DNA of 5,209 nucleotides from Bacteroidota bacterium. Its GTDB lineage: Bacteria; Bacteroidota; Bacteroidia; Bacteroidales; UBA1556. Both the position numbers and the translations under genes were made by a program. Below, in pieces: positions 5,124-5,209 of the stretch (its first letter is position 1; every line of letters begins with the position of its first letter). The notes below the pieces were generated by a model. That model was not told where the DNA came from. It searched no databases and saw only the letters and a list, made by a program, of their open reading frames with translations. Where the stretch lies: NCBI GenBank assembly GCA_003648395.1, contig QMPB01000390.1:1-5209 (forward strand), given 5' to 3'.

Positions 5124-5209
5124 ATGAAAAATAAATACAATTCCAGAAATTGGCATATGTATTTTTACGTGGGCTTATTATTTCTATTTGCCTTCAGTTT
5201 CAATACGCA
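5124..5209 (+). CDS. N-terminus of a probable exported or membrane protein (partial)
   Basis: An open frame starts with ATG at 5124 and runs off the window after 28 complete codons. The N-terminus has basic residues (K2, K4, R8) followed by a hydrophobic stretch FYVGLLFLFAFSF (14-26), the layout of a signal peptide or single membrane anchor. A -7 promoter element 40 nt upstream supports the start. An ATG at codon 12 falls within the charged-to-hydrophobic transition and would leave almost no basic region, so the first ATG is preferred. The visible part shows no family-specific motif. Exported proteins with elaborate upstream control in this phylum are often outer-membrane receptors or their partners, but that is only a guess here. 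Confidence 0.65.
   Translation, partial: MKNKYNSRNWHMYFYVGLLFLFAFSFNT

Noticed and set aside
1..5209. Mobile element or prophage carrying the TA pair
   Set aside because: No transposase, integrase, terminal inverted repeats or tRNA attachment site is visible in the window.

Overview
The window is AT-rich, almost entirely plus-strand coding, and looks like a chromosome segment of a member of the Bacteroidota (Flavobacteriia/Cytophagia-like). Three things support this. A secreted esterase carries a C-terminal type IX secretion (Por/T9SS type A) sorting domain with a YPNPF motif. Octamers matching the Bacteroidota -7 promoter element TAnnTTTG stand before the first complete gene and the last gene. 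Start codons are preceded by A/T-rich tracts with no convincing Shine-Dalgarno sequence, as is usual in this phylum.

Layout, left to right. Positions 1-106 hold a possible C-terminal scrap of an upstream gene, then a short intergenic stretch with a candidate -7 element. Positions 107-737 are an overlapping MntA/HepT toxin-antitoxin pair: a minimal nucleotidyltransferase with GSX10DXD, and a HEPN RNase with RX4HXY. Only 21 nt later comes an RlmG-like rRNA (guanine-N2)-methyltransferase (759-1841), then a small eight-cysteine CxxCxxCC/YkgJ-type protein (1891-2394). These four genes are closely spaced and may be read together. Next are an unassigned six-helix membrane protein (2500-3171) and a modular exported esterase (3294-4697): signal peptide, CBM20/48-like domain, esterase-D-type alpha/beta hydrolase, T9SS tail.

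After the esterase lies the only long non-coding stretch (4698-5123, 426 bp), and it is unusually structured. It begins with a terminator-like hairpin and then holds four inverted-repeat blocks, six exact copies of the hexamer TAGGTA/TACCTA, and a -7 element. It ends at the start of a new gene (5124-5209, cut by the window edge) whose N-terminus looks like a signal peptide or membrane anchor. The simplest reading is a heavily regulated promoter for an exported or envelope protein.

I see no CRISPR array, tRNA, rRNA, insertion sequence or phage gene. The most interesting items are the dense repeat architecture at 4831-5112 and the TA pair placed directly ahead of an rRNA methyltransferase. I found no clear case of a wholly new multi-gene system; the TA pair belongs to a known type.
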